From: Ettlia oleoabundans
Lineage: Eukaryota > Chlorophyta > Chlorophyceae > Chlamydomonadales
Assembly (NCBI GenBank): GCA_019693395.1
Contig: JAAMXP010004725.1
Span: 1 to 29,491 of the forward strand
Direction of reading: 5' to 3'
DNA length: 29,491 nt
Numbering within the stretch: the stretch's first letter is position 1; each line of letters starts with the position of its first letter. The notes under the pieces are model-generated. The model searched no databases. It saw only the letters and a program-made list of their open reading frames with translations, and was not told the origin of the DNA. Of the stretch, positions 1 to 10,100 are shown one piece after another. A program made the position numbers and the translations under genes.

Positions 1-119
1 GGGGGGTGTCTGCTCAACAAATGGCCAGCACAGCCACCATGTATGACTGATTACTGCCCAAACTGAACAACGCTGAAGTTAAAACTCTCCAGCATGTCTA
101 CTACTGCCGGCACAACTGC

Positions 120-1169
120 TCAGCAACTGATACGGGTGCAAGCCTGAAGGTAGGGCTTTGATTCCAACAATGTCATTGTATCAACATCAGCGGCGGCACC
201 AATGGCAACAGAACTCACCGCTATATGCCACTGCTCCCGCACTGCATCAGCTGTCGACAGAACCTGGCCCCGCAGCTGGCCATAAGCATCCGCAGCCGCC
301 TCACTCGCCAACTCGGGCAGGTTGTGCAGCAGCTCTTCACAGTCATGCTCCTGGCAGTAGGGGTAAGCCACACAGGCAAACGCCGACGCGCTGGCCAGGA
401 GCAGCAGCAGCCAAAACACGGGAGTGCCGAAACCACCGATGGGCTCCCGTTTTGAGGCTGGGGCGGGAGATGGGTCTTGCGATATGGCGCCGCTGCGGCG
501 GCGGGTGCCTGATCGGGCGGCTGCGGGTGGCTTGTCCTCTGCCTCGGTCTCTGCTTCAGTTTCTACGTCGGTGGTTGGCTCCTTGGCTCGTCTGGTTGCT
601 GTTGCGCTGCGTCGGCGGCCAGCACGGCGTGGGGTCGGCTGCGGCTGCTCCTCCTCTTCAAAGTCAGACTTAGCAGCTGGCGGCTTGGGCTGCCTTGCAG
701 CTGTGGCCCGCCGCCGTGTGGTCGTGCGCGGCGCTGGCTGCGGCTGTTCCTCCTCTCCCTCATAGTCGGTGACAGGCGCAGACGCAGCTGCGCGGCGTGT
801 GGTGCGTGGCGACTTGCCGATGCCAGCTGCCTGCAATGAGCAAATAGGACATCGGCAGCAAGTGCAGCGTCGAGACGTGGTACGGGCAGCAACACAGGCA
901 TAGCGTCACCAATTCAGCTATGACCATGCTATCCCCAGCACAGTGCAGGCGCGCAGGCTGCTGAAGAACCAATCCAGCTCAGCCCTAGGTGGTTGAAAAC
1001 CCACCACTGCCCTAAGTGACCGGCTGCCGACAGGCGGCTGTCGCCATCAATGGCCGACTGCCAACCCAGCGGGAAGCCCGCGAATTGCATGCAACGACCC
1101 AGTGATCCTGCTCACCGCCCTAGTGCTGCGCCGCACGGGCGTTGCCTCCCCGGCCTTCTGCGGCGCCAT
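120..1169 (-). CDS. Single-pass membrane protein with tandem acidic/PQP/arginine repeats, unknown function
   Basis: Two exons, 1169-1116 and 830-120, join in phase 0 (donor GTGAGC, acceptor TTGCAG) to give 254 residues. Exon 1 supplies the ATG and a basic start (MAPQKAGEATPVRRSTRA). Residues about 39-106 hold two similar units, each an acidic run (EGEEEQPQP, EEEEQPQP) followed by an arginine cluster (TTTRRRATAAR, RRAGRRRSATATRR). A second acidic stretch and another RRR cluster follow. One strong hydrophobic segment (VFWLLLLLASASAFACV) lies at about 155-172, then a cysteine-bearing tail (YCQEHDCEELL). There is no N-terminal signal peptide. A basic, low-complexity, probably nucleic-acid-binding N-terminus before a single membrane span resembles the layout of inner nuclear membrane proteins, but no named domain was recognised, so that role is only inference. 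It diverges from APC10 across 936 bp. Confidence 0.72.
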
Positions 1170-2105
1170 TTGTTGCCTGTCACTGTGTCTATCCTGCCGC
1201 GCACAGTCGAGTTTCGTTCGAATCAGTGAGGTGCCCCAATGCTCAAGTCCGCTGGTCTCCGACCGCAGCGTCAGCAGGTTGGCAACCGCAGGGTGGCTGC
1301 TCTTCTCAAACGTATGCAACGATCACACGTTGACTGCATGATCACCTGATGGGTAAACAATGTCGGACGCTTTGCGTTGAGTGCTGCACTCGCTCACAAC
1401 ATCAGACAGCCCTGCGGACGCCGCAGCAAAGCTCCAGGTCGTGAAATGTGAAACGAAATGATTGTGTCGTTGGGAGCTTGAGAAATAAGGGTGAGCATCC
1501 GCAACACCATAATGTGCAACAAGCCCGCCTGCCCACAGCTGTCCTGCCCTCCACCGCCGCGCATGCACCCATAACCCATCCAACTGCAGTAACCGGCTTC
1601 AAACCATGAGACCACAGTCAATACCCAAGCCAAATAGCTACAAATGCGAGCTTACGTTTGGGCCCCGGCCCATTAGAGAAAGCGTCGCAGGCAATGGCAC
1701 ATCCGCTCTGCTGCTGCTGAAGCCGATCCCCGCCCCGCCCTCCAGAGCACTGCGCTGGTCTAGCGCGTCGCTCGTTATAATGTAAGACAATAGACAATTG
1801 TATCTATCCGACATATCTGCTGCTTCTATGCTAAGACACCTCAATGCACTAGCTGCACAGCATCGAGCGTGATGCTGCTGCACGTCGACATCGCCACGCT
1901 GGTGCCAGCAGGTGTACTGCCCCAATTAGTGTGCAGGTGAATGGAGGTGTTTTCCTGCGCCTGCCAGCACAACGATCCGCCTTCGACGGTTGTGAACCGT
2001 GCGATAGTTCAGCTTGTAGCTTTTAGACCTCCTTCTCGTATTGATCACTTCAGTTTGGCGAGTAGGGGCTCTTGAAATGCGGCGAGGCGGCCAAACAGCT
2101 GCAAG
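1170..2105. promoter_or_regulatory. Divergent intergenic region between gene 1 and APC10
   Basis: This 936-bp gap between two start codons should contain both promoters and both 5' UTRs. No exon with consistent splice phase, no tRNA and no clear TATA box was found. The small minus-strand frames at 1323-1583 and 1638-1925 have unremarkable composition and no homology that I recognise. Confidence 0.5.
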
Positions 2106-3481
2106 ATGAAAGGTGCAGCCTAAACGGCCTCACCGCCTCGCAGCCCCGTTGCCGGCTGCCGCCAGCGTGTGCACACTCGGTTGCTCGCTCACGCTTGATC
2201 CTCCCCTGCCATTGCACCTTTGTTTGCAGTGGTGACTGCGCTCCAGCCTGACCACAATAGTCGTGAGATCGGCGGGTTGGCAGTTTGGAGCGTGACCAGC
2301 GCCAAACCGGGCAACGGAGTGGAGCTGCTTCGTGACGGGCGGGAGGACACGTACTGGCAGAGCGACGGCGCACAGCCGCACCTCGTGAACATCCAGTTCC
2401 AAAAAAAGGTGGAGCGGGGTGCTGGGGAGCCTGTTTGTATAGCTCCAGGCTTTGTTTCAAGCGACGAGCGACAAAGATGGAGCAAAGCAGAACTGGTGCA
2501 GCAAAGGAGAGCTGCACCACCGCATAATCCTGTGTCCATTCACACCACACCCATCACGTCGCTGCTATATTGAGTGCATGCCCAGCTAGTGAGACGTCAA
2601 CTCCTGTATGCTTAGCAACTTATGGCACAGTGTACTGCAGGTGTACCTCAGTGAGGTGGCCATCTTCACTGACTACAAGCTGGATGAGAGCTACACACCC
2701 ACCAAGATCTCCATCCGAGTGGGGAACACCTACAGCGACCTGCGGGAGGTGCGAAAGAGAGGGTCGCGATGGCGTGATATGGGCTGGGGCGTTCAATGGA
2801 AGTGGGCTTTGTGGTGAGGGGCACAGGGTTGATAGGTTAAACCGCGTTGGCAGCTGCGCACGGTATCGGTCAACGGCAGCTTTTTCCGGGCCTGTGGTGC
2901 CTCTGCCCCTGACTGTGGTGCAGGTGCGCAGCATCGAACTAAACGAGCCTCAGGGCTGGGTGGTGGTCAGCCTACCCCCAGAGGACCAACCAGAGTGAGC
3001 AGCCGTGTGCCTGCCTCATGCCACCGTGGCGGACTGCACGACTGGATGTCAATCAGCCTGCTCTCGAGTCTATTACTATTGTCCCTGCACATGCTGAGGG
3101 TTGTCGGTTACTGAGCCAGATCAAGTAACCTGTTCCTACGTCCTAATATGTGCAGGGCATATCTGAAGGGCTTCTTGCTGCAGATAGCTGTGCTGGCCAA
3201 CCACCAGAATGGGCGGGACACGCACATACGGCAGGTGAGGCTGCAAAAGACATTCCTTGTGGCAGCAGGCAGGGAGCTCCTGGGCCCAACGCACGTACTG
3301 CATGGCTTTGTATAGCAGAGCATGCAAATTAGAGGCAAAGCGTCCGGCCTAGGCTCAACAGCATTCCTTGCGTTGGCCGCAGGTGCGTGTGTTTGGCCCC
3401 CGCAGCGACCCAGTCAAGACACTGGGACATGAAGTGAGCTTCACCAGCCCCCAGTTTGGCATGTATGCAGCCGTGCGATAG
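2106..3481 (+). CDS. APC10: Anaphase-promoting complex subunit 10 (DOC1/APC10)
   Basis: Exons 2106-2112, 2230-2408, 2641-2748, 2924-2994, 3156-3234 and 3383-3481 give 180 residues, the usual family size. APC10 is the Doc-domain co-receptor that, with the Cdc20/Cdh1 activator, helps the APC/C ubiquitin ligase bind D-box substrates. The beta-sandwich signature is nearly unbroken: [67 protein letters not shown] and [19 protein letters not shown], all very close to plant APC10. The last residues are AVR, the position of the Ile-Arg-like tail that docks on CDC27. The second exon opens with TG and lacks its own ATG. The only fitting start I found is a 7-base coding exon, ATGAAAG at 2106, spliced at GTGCAG. 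That first exon is tentative; the other five are secure. Confidence 0.95.
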
Positions 3482-3769
3482 CTATGTGAAATAGCGCCAA
3501 ATATGAGGGGGACAAGGGCTTCAGCAGCCAACTAGATAGCACCAATGCTTTGAGCAGTTTAAGGCATTACAAGGTAGACTCAGATGTCGCACTACAGATT
3601 GCGAGCACTACTGGGTTGACCAATTACAGCAAGTGATTCTGAGCTTGGTATGAACAAACAGGGAAAACTTGTTTGAGTTATGGCAATGCAGATGACAAAC
3701 CGATAAGGGGAGGTTAAGGTAGGTGGGACGGGGCAAGCAATTATGGTACAACAGCTCTCATCCCACTGC
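3482..3769. other. Convergent gap between APC10 and MED10
   Basis: This 288-bp gap between two stop codons holds the 3' UTRs of both genes. No coding exon is visible. Minus-strand TGTAA motifs, the usual chlorophyte polyadenylation signal, are seen at 3624-3628 and 3567-3571 on the MED10 side. None was found on the APC10 side. Confidence 0.5.
3624..3628 (-). terminator. Candidate TGTAA polyadenylation signal for MED10
   Basis: TGTAA on the minus strand lies 141 bases after the MED10 stop codon, a plausible 3' UTR length. TGTAA is the known chlorophyte poly(A) signal; its use here is inferred. A second copy is at 3567-3571. Confidence 0.35.
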
Positions 3770-4967
3770 TTATGATGGTTTCCTGGCTGCCGGCTGCTCC
3801 GCTGTCGCTGTGGCCGCCGCAGGCTGCCGGAGTTGCTGATAATCTGCTGCTACCGCCGGGAACGCTTGCTGCAGTTGCTCCGCCAGGCGTTGTTGCAACA
3901 GGCGGAACGCCTCCACCTTGCCCTTGCTGCAGCAGGCAGGGCATGTGTACATGTTGGCACTAAAGCGCAGCTGGCAGTGTCACGCGTTTTAGAAATTTGC
4001 ATGCAGGAAAGCTCCTTCGCACAACGACTTCTTACATGTGCAGCAGGTACCACAGCAGAGAAGGGCAAGTCAGCCTGCTGCTTTACTTTGCATCAAAAAA
4101 GGATTCACATACCTGCTTTGATTGTTTATCATGCTGGCGCTGAAGAGCTGCACAGTAAAGCTGTCCGGGTTCATGCCCTCGTCCACAGCCCTGCGGTTGA
4201 CTCAGAACAAGGCGAAGAGTGGACAAGGTCGGCGCTGAACGAGAGTGGCTCAAGGGCAGGGAGTCCTCCAAATGCCCATGTAACTAAATAAAGTTTTGAT
4301 AGTATTCGCATCATATCTACCACGCAGCATTGCTTTGGCGGTACCTGTGTGCTTCCCATGATGACCAAGGGCAAACAACAAGGCAGCGCGCTGTGCCCCA
4401 ATACAGATATGGGGTAGTTGAATTTAGGATACACAGGATAATCACGTCGGCCGTAAGTAAGGGCGAAATCGTCAGCATGTGCAGGCGTCAGAGAGGCTGC
4501 TCCTGCTAGGCATGAGGGGGTGCAGTAAGTATAGCGGCAGCCTGCTCACTTTAGCAGCTCCACAGCTAACTCCACAGGCTGCCCTCCGCCAATCATGTTA
4601 CCCTCGACTCCCTCTAGCTTTCCAAGCTCCTCTATATACTCATTACTGCAAAGAGGCAACAGCACAGCTCCAGGGTATGTAGGGAGTGTCAGCCGCCCTG
4701 CAAGTTGACGAACGTTACACCGGGGCCCCAACACCAAGTGCTTACAGCTTGGTGTATAAAAGCTCATTGTTGCCATTGAACTCGCCCAATATGGCTTCTA
4801 GCTCGTTGACCTGCATCATGTAAATCAACCGAATGCGGGTTGCAACTTACAGGGCAACCAGGGGTGCGTGGCAGCGGCGCCAGCGTTACCCCCACCTTGA
4901 ACAGCACCCCGTCGATCGCATCCTGCACAGTCTTGCGCTTTTGGGCCTCTGTGGCCGCTGCGCTCAT
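3770..4967 (-). CDS. MED10: Mediator complex subunit 10 (MED10/NUT2)
   Basis: Exons 4967-4896, 4810-4746, 4645-4550, 4190-4113 and 3926-3770 join in consistent phase to 155 residues, normal for MED10. The protein belongs to the middle module of Mediator, which links activators to RNA polymerase II. Family features in order are an N-terminal helix starting MSAAATEAQKRKTVQDAIDG, a helical ELGKLEGVEGNMIGG stretch, the diagnostic VDEGMNPDSFTVQLFSASM (compare plant DDGKNPDEFTRDVINSC), and SKGKVEAFRLLQQRLAEQLQ followed by AFPAVAADYQQLR near the end. The start was chosen because upstream sequence does not extend MED10 homology. It diverges from the unknown gene at 5477. Confidence 0.93.
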
Positions 4968-5476
4968 ATTGGAGAGCAAGCCAGCTGTGTAGAGCCAAAA
5001 AACTCACTCAAACAAGTTGGGTTGGGGCGAGTCAAGGATACCAGCGTCGCTAAATTGACAGATGCACTGGCAATGCCTTACGATCCCTCTGCCGTTCGAT
5101 GAGAACGCAACAAGAAGAGATGCAGTGCAGACGCAGTACAGGTCGGGACGAGATGCGAAAACAGGATGCAGCGAGCCCCGGAAGGAGCCGTTTCACTGTT
5201 GAACCCGAGACATGCGATAAAAAGAGCACATCGTGCTCAGGAACCTGCCGCACAGTCCCGCCGTGTCCACCTTCTCTAAGCCTTTCGGAGCTGCGTTGTA
5301 GCGTTTGGCGCATTTTGCGGCCACCTCACGCAGGTGAAGTTGGGGGTTGCGGCCACTTGCCGGAGCAGCTGGCATGGCGGGAGGTGGATTGGCAACTGCC
5401 ATGTGGCGGCAGCTTGTGAACCCCTTTCAAGTGTGAGAACTGCGCGTAGCCAGTGCACTGCAGGATCGCAGCCAAC
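4968..5476. promoter_or_regulatory. Divergent promoter region between MED10 and gene 4
   Basis: This 509-bp gap between start codons must serve both directions. It contains an open minus-strand frame at 5402-5193 (starts MAVANPPPAMPAAPASG, 69 residues). I could not splice that frame into MED10 in phase and do not recognise it as a protein. No TATA box or tRNA was seen. Confidence 0.5.
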
Positions 5477-6459
5477 ATGGCTTACCAAGAGTCACAGTGG
5501 CGGGTTTGTGTGGAGTTCCTACGGGCCAACAAACCGGGGCATGGGCGCATCATCCGGCTGAACCATGCGCCCAGCATGCTGCCGCCACAGCTGAACAGCA
5601 GAATCCACCCGGTGTGTGGTTGCGGCAGCTGTGCATTGTTTGAATTGTTGCTTTATTACATCAGGATCTTGACTGCGTTTTCATGTTGTTACATCAACAA
5701 GCACATAGCAGCGAATACTTTTCCGTACACCGCTGTCGCCTGCAGATCTTCTGGCAGATTTTCATTGAGGAGGCGGGGCAGCTAAGCCTGAAGCATCCCT
5801 ACACCGCCAAACCCGCAGCCAAGGATTACTGCAACTGGGCAGCCTGCTTTGGACTAGGGGCGGTTGCAGGGCTGTTCTGCATATCGCCTGACGCAGGTAC
5901 TTACTTTGTTGTCGTGGGGCTATCATAGCCCACAGATGGTGCTGCATGCAGTGACGTTGATTGTGGCTGGTTGCAAGAAGCGGAGCATAACGCCCATCCA
6001 CCCAATCCCTGAATGCTACATTGACTGGCGGCATACTGGCTCCTGTCACTGCAGGCGACTATGCTGTGTGGGAGCAGGAGTGTGGGAGGTTTATGGAGCG
6101 GTGGAAGCAAGGCTGGGAGGAGGCGGGATGCACGCTGTCGCTGCAGCGCCACAGGTGAGCAAATGCTTGAGGTATGATCAGCAAGCAGTAAAACTACTGC
6201 TTCTGCTGCATCTCCAGGGTGACTTTCCTCCCGCCGGCATGGCTGGCTTTTCATTGGTCTTCTTGCTGCCTGCCCTGCCTGCCCTCCTTGCAGGGATTAC
6301 TGGCTGCAAATAGACATCAACCCCTCGTTTGTCATCGGCCAGCCAGTGTCACCCCCCATGCCGCCGCGGGTTCCCTCTCAGCCGCCGCAGCTACCATTTG
6401 AGACGCAGGGCAGCGGCGATCAGCAGCCTGCGTCGGGCAAGCCTCCCAAGGTGGTTTGA
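5477..6459 (+). CDS. Conserved-looking 183-residue protein of unknown function
   Basis: Exons 5477-5611, 5746-5896, 6055-6154 and 6294-6459 join with consistent phases (0, 1, 2). The ATG sits in a good context (AACATGG). The N-terminal two thirds are compact and rich in Trp, Cys and Tyr: MAYQESQWRVCVEFLRANK, IFWQIFIEEAGQLSLKHPY, AAKDYCNWAACFGLG, then YAVWEQECGRFMERWKQGWE. The short apolar stretch AACFGLGAVAGLFCIS at about residues 78-93 could be a buried helix or a weak membrane segment. The last 45 residues are proline- and glutamine-rich and look disordered (QPVSPPMPPRVPSQPPQLPF). There is no signal peptide. I recognise no family. Intact splicing across four exons and non-random composition argue for a real gene. 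Confidence 0.75.
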
Positions 6460-6507
6460 GACAGAAGAACAGAGATGTCGACTGCTACCTGAGGCAATTG
6501 TATATCA

Positions 6508-6537
6508 GTATATATTGACATGTACGTCAATATATAC
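6508..6537. repeat. Perfect 12-bp inverted repeat with 6-base loop
   Basis: The arms GTATATATTGAC (6508-6519) and GTCAATATATAC (6526-6537) are exact reverse complements around ATGTAC. It lies 49 bases after the gene 4 stop codon, so it would form a hairpin in the 3' UTR. Confidence 0.7.
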
Positions 6538-6705
6538 AAGCCCGATGGCATGCATGTTGGTACAAAGAGCAGCAATTTTGAGAGTGTACTTGCATCCATC
6601 CATGCATGAATTGTTGATACCTAGATAATGCGGCCCATCACATGCAGGGCATGCAATGTCTGTTGATTGCTGTGTTGTATCGTTGTGACACAAATGTGTG
6701 CGGCA

Positions 6706-6710
6706 TTACA
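6706..6710 (-). terminator. Candidate TGTAA polyadenylation signal for the aspartic proteinase
   Basis: TGTAA on the minus strand lies 396 bases past the proteinase stop codon. It is the nearest such motif seen downstream. Confidence 0.3.
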
Positions 6711-7106
6711 GCTGTTGGCGTTCATGTTGGCCTTTAGGCGGATCCTGGTTTGTGCACACAAAAAGGGCTGGGACAGCCGGCCCAAAGCCAGAAATCGACA
6801 GCAAGAGGCACGAATGGTTGGGCAGAAGGCATGATGAAAAGGTACAACGGCGTGCTGCTGCCGATTCTGTGACGTAGCCTGCTGACAGGCTTGGCAGGAA
6901 ACCAGAGAAGAACAGCAGAAGCAGGACAGAAAGGATTACCGTATAGCAGTGGGCGTGCACAACGCAAGAGGTTGTATCACAGGCATATGGGTGGCATTGT
7001 ATGCCACAGGGTGAATATTCCTGACTTCTATGTTGCTGCCTCGCAACGGAGGTAAGCTGGCAGGCGGGTGGAGGCAAGGCATATTGGTAGCCTGAAAAGC
7101 TTGAAC

Positions 7107-10100
7107 TCAAGCTGCCTTAGCGAAGCCCACCCGCTCCTTTCCATAGTCGAAAACTGCAAGCACGCGCAGCCGCGAGTGGAAGAGGAAGCCACACCTATTT
7201 GTTAGCAACTGAGGCTGCTGCCTGCCGTGGGTGCAGCAAGTTATCTGCTATAATGCGACCCGATAACACTGGCGCAGCCAAAGCATGCCATTTAAGCGTG
7301 CCAGAGGTAAATGAGCCAAGCAGCAGCATAGAATCCACGACAGGATAACACTCGCCCAGTTAAAGGAGAAAAACTTTCAAAAAAACTGCTGAGGATACAA
7401 AGAGGGTAAAGCTAGGATGCAGGGCAAGGTGCACACCTGTGTGGTATGGGCCAATGAACATGTCTCCCAGAATCCACAGCGGGCCCAGCGGGGCAGGGAT
7501 GTCCAGCCCCATGAACCCGCTCACACACTGAGCCTCGCCCATGCCGTCGCTGATCTGCAGCGGGACATAGGCAGCACAGTAGGTAGAAGCAGATATTACA
7601 CGCCCGCGTAAGCCATCATACATTGACATTTCAAGCAGCAAATAGCAGCACTCAGAAAACCATCCAGCGGGAGCAGATGCCGCGTTTTGTATTGCAGGTG
7701 TTCCTACTGCCACAGCAGCAGCAAGAAAAGATGAATGATGCCCAGCAGCGATAGAAAGACGTGCCCTCGACTGCTGCAGGAACCATCTGTGGGTCCATGC
7801 TGCATTTTGGCCGTCTGTCCAGCCTCTCACCTTGAGCACGTATTGCTCAGGCTCCAGCACAAACTCCTTGCCGCCAATCGTGAAAGATATGGAGGGCATG
7901 CGGTGCAGCTCCTTGCAGTCAACCACTGCATCGGGGAGCATTAGCACACGGCAGTAACATGCAGGCAGAGGATGGCAGGTTATGGGTTTGAAAGAGCGAG
8001 GTTAGCAGTTTGATAGGTTGTGAAGGCTGCTAGGTAGGTGGGCCAGCTAGTAGGCCATCTATATGGAGGCTGCCTGTAGCATTACTGAGGTTGGCTTATG
8101 GACATGCAAAGCAAGGTTCTTGTGTAAGATATTCAATGAAGCATTCTCGTTAGGCCCTGAGCAGCAACTGCCAGCTGGTTGGTTGACCGGCTTGGCTGGA
8201 AAGCTGACGAGCCGAACATTTAGCGACTGGTCAGCAGGCCAACCGACTGGCTATCCTTACCGGACTCCCCGCCGCTGCCAAAGGAGAATGTCTCGCAAGC
8301 GCGGTCCAGGTTGTGCAGAATCTGCAAGATACCAAGGGAAAAAGGTGGACACGCGGCATGGCTGCCTGCTAATGGGCAGATTGTGCACATACTTACACAG
8401 CAAACACGAGCATGGTGCTGCCGTATTAAATGGAGGCCTCATCAGCCTTCCGTCAGCAAGGTGACAACCAGTCAGCAAAACAGTACGATAAGCACTGCGA
8501 GCTCCATTTACACTGGCACATCACATACTGCTGGTTGCATTGCCACAGGATCTAATTAAGGCTGACGCATGCAGACACAATCCAAACGCACCTGTGCCAT
8601 GGTCTCATTGTTAGACACCGCGATCTTGATGTACTGCACTACAAACTCGCACATCTGGCACCCGTCATTGGCAATGCCTCCCTGGCCAACAGCCTCCTGC
8701 ACCTGCTCCTGCTGGCCACCACTGCCATCGGCACCCACCACAAGCTGCTGCTGCTGGTCGTGCTCCGTACCGCTGTACATCTTGAGCAGGCGGCGGTACT
8801 GGGTGCTTTTGGAAAGCACGCGGCGGTCCTCACCAGTGCCTGTGGAAAAGGGAGGGAAAAGCGGGGGTCGAAGATGGATGGGACAGTCGACCTGTGCGTG
8901 AAGACAGGGCAGCATGTGAGGACTACAGCGTGGAAACAGGGTCATGCAGGCACCAGGCACAATTGGCAGCAGCGCACCTGCAGCGCTGCACAGGCCGACA
9001 GACTGGCACACCGCCTGGGGAGGCATGTTGTTGATGATCTTGATGATCTGCAGGGGAATGGCTGGCAAGTTATGTCGGGACATGCCAGCAAAATTTCACA
9101 AGCCGGCTGTGGCGGTGGCACTAGTAGCAGAAGCAATCGAATTATAGCAAAGCAGCAAGGGCTGAAGGAGGGAAGCCTGCAGCGTTGATGATGCAAGCTG
9201 CGTAGGCATGCAGAGGTGCAGCCAGCGCGTGGCTCTCGGTAAGGCTGCTGATTGGGGACTGTAGTGCTGAGGGACTGGCATGTACCGCCCGAATGTACCT
9301 CGGGCAGATACTGGTGCACCATCTCCTTGCACTGCTCCACAAGCACAGGCTCAGCGCCGATGGCCTGCAGGAACGGACAAAATAAAGCAGATCAAGCAAA
9401 TTGAGATCACAAGCAGACCCATGCTAACAGTGTAAAGGCATGAGCAAATTGAAGTTCGTGGCGGCTGGTGCTCTTTGCTACTTTGTTATGGGCAAGATGG
9501 CCTCAAGCCGTTGATGCAACAACATGCACGAAAATGGACACCCAATGCACAGCAAAGGCTGGCTGCCGCACCACAAGCGCTCCTATTGAGCTGGCTGGCC
9601 CACCATCCACCACCCACCCACCGCGTTGATCTCGTCAATCACTTCAGGTGGGCCCACCAGCAGCGAGGTGCCAGTGTCCGCGATTGCCTGCGCAGGGATA
9701 TACCAACCCAAAGAGGCTGCTTAGCTTCTGCATAACTTGCATTAGACAGTGCACAGATTTCTGGACAGTAATGCGCTTGGATTTGGAAGCTGCTTGGTAG
9801 TGTGCTTGAAGTAGAAAGGCGCGGTGGGTAGATACGTAGGCAGCTAGACGGTGATCCAACAGCAGCAGCGCGGGCCACGATACCTTGCACTTTGCAGCTC
9901 TTCCCATGCACATGGCCGCCGGAGTAAAAGACCCCATCCATTCCCAGCAGCCCACAAACATTAGCCAACCCAGCCCAGTGGGATACCCAGCTACTGCCCG
10001 GTTGATCAGAGCCTGTTGTGAGAAGGGTGGCCCATTGGAGCACTTTAATCCATTTTTCCCATTCTGCCAGTCAATGACCAATAAGTCAATCGACCCCGGC

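Larger units (their letters stand above)
6460..7106. other. Convergent gap between gene 4 and the aspartic proteinase
   Basis: This 647-bp gap between stop codons contains 3' UTRs. It holds an AT-rich perfect inverted repeat near the gene 4 end (6508-6537) and a minus-strand TGTAA at 6706-6710. The open frame at 7110-6706 reads through the proteinase 3' UTR with cysteine-rich composition and is not considered a gene. Confidence 0.45.

Noticed and set aside
1208..1226. TTCGAATC in the first intergenic region, resembling a tRNA T-loop.
   Set aside because: The flanking bases do not form a T stem and no acceptor or anticodon arms were found.
5193..5402. Minus-strand open frame of 69 residues between MED10 and gene 4, considered as an upstream MED10 exon or a small gene.
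   Set aside because: Candidate donors did not join the MED10 ATG exon in phase, MED10 homology starts at 4967, and the frame has no recognisable motif.
6706..7110. Minus-strand open frame of 134 codons after the proteinase end.
   Set aside because: It starts inside the proteinase terminal region in another frame and has Cys/Ser/Leu-rich chance composition with no homology.
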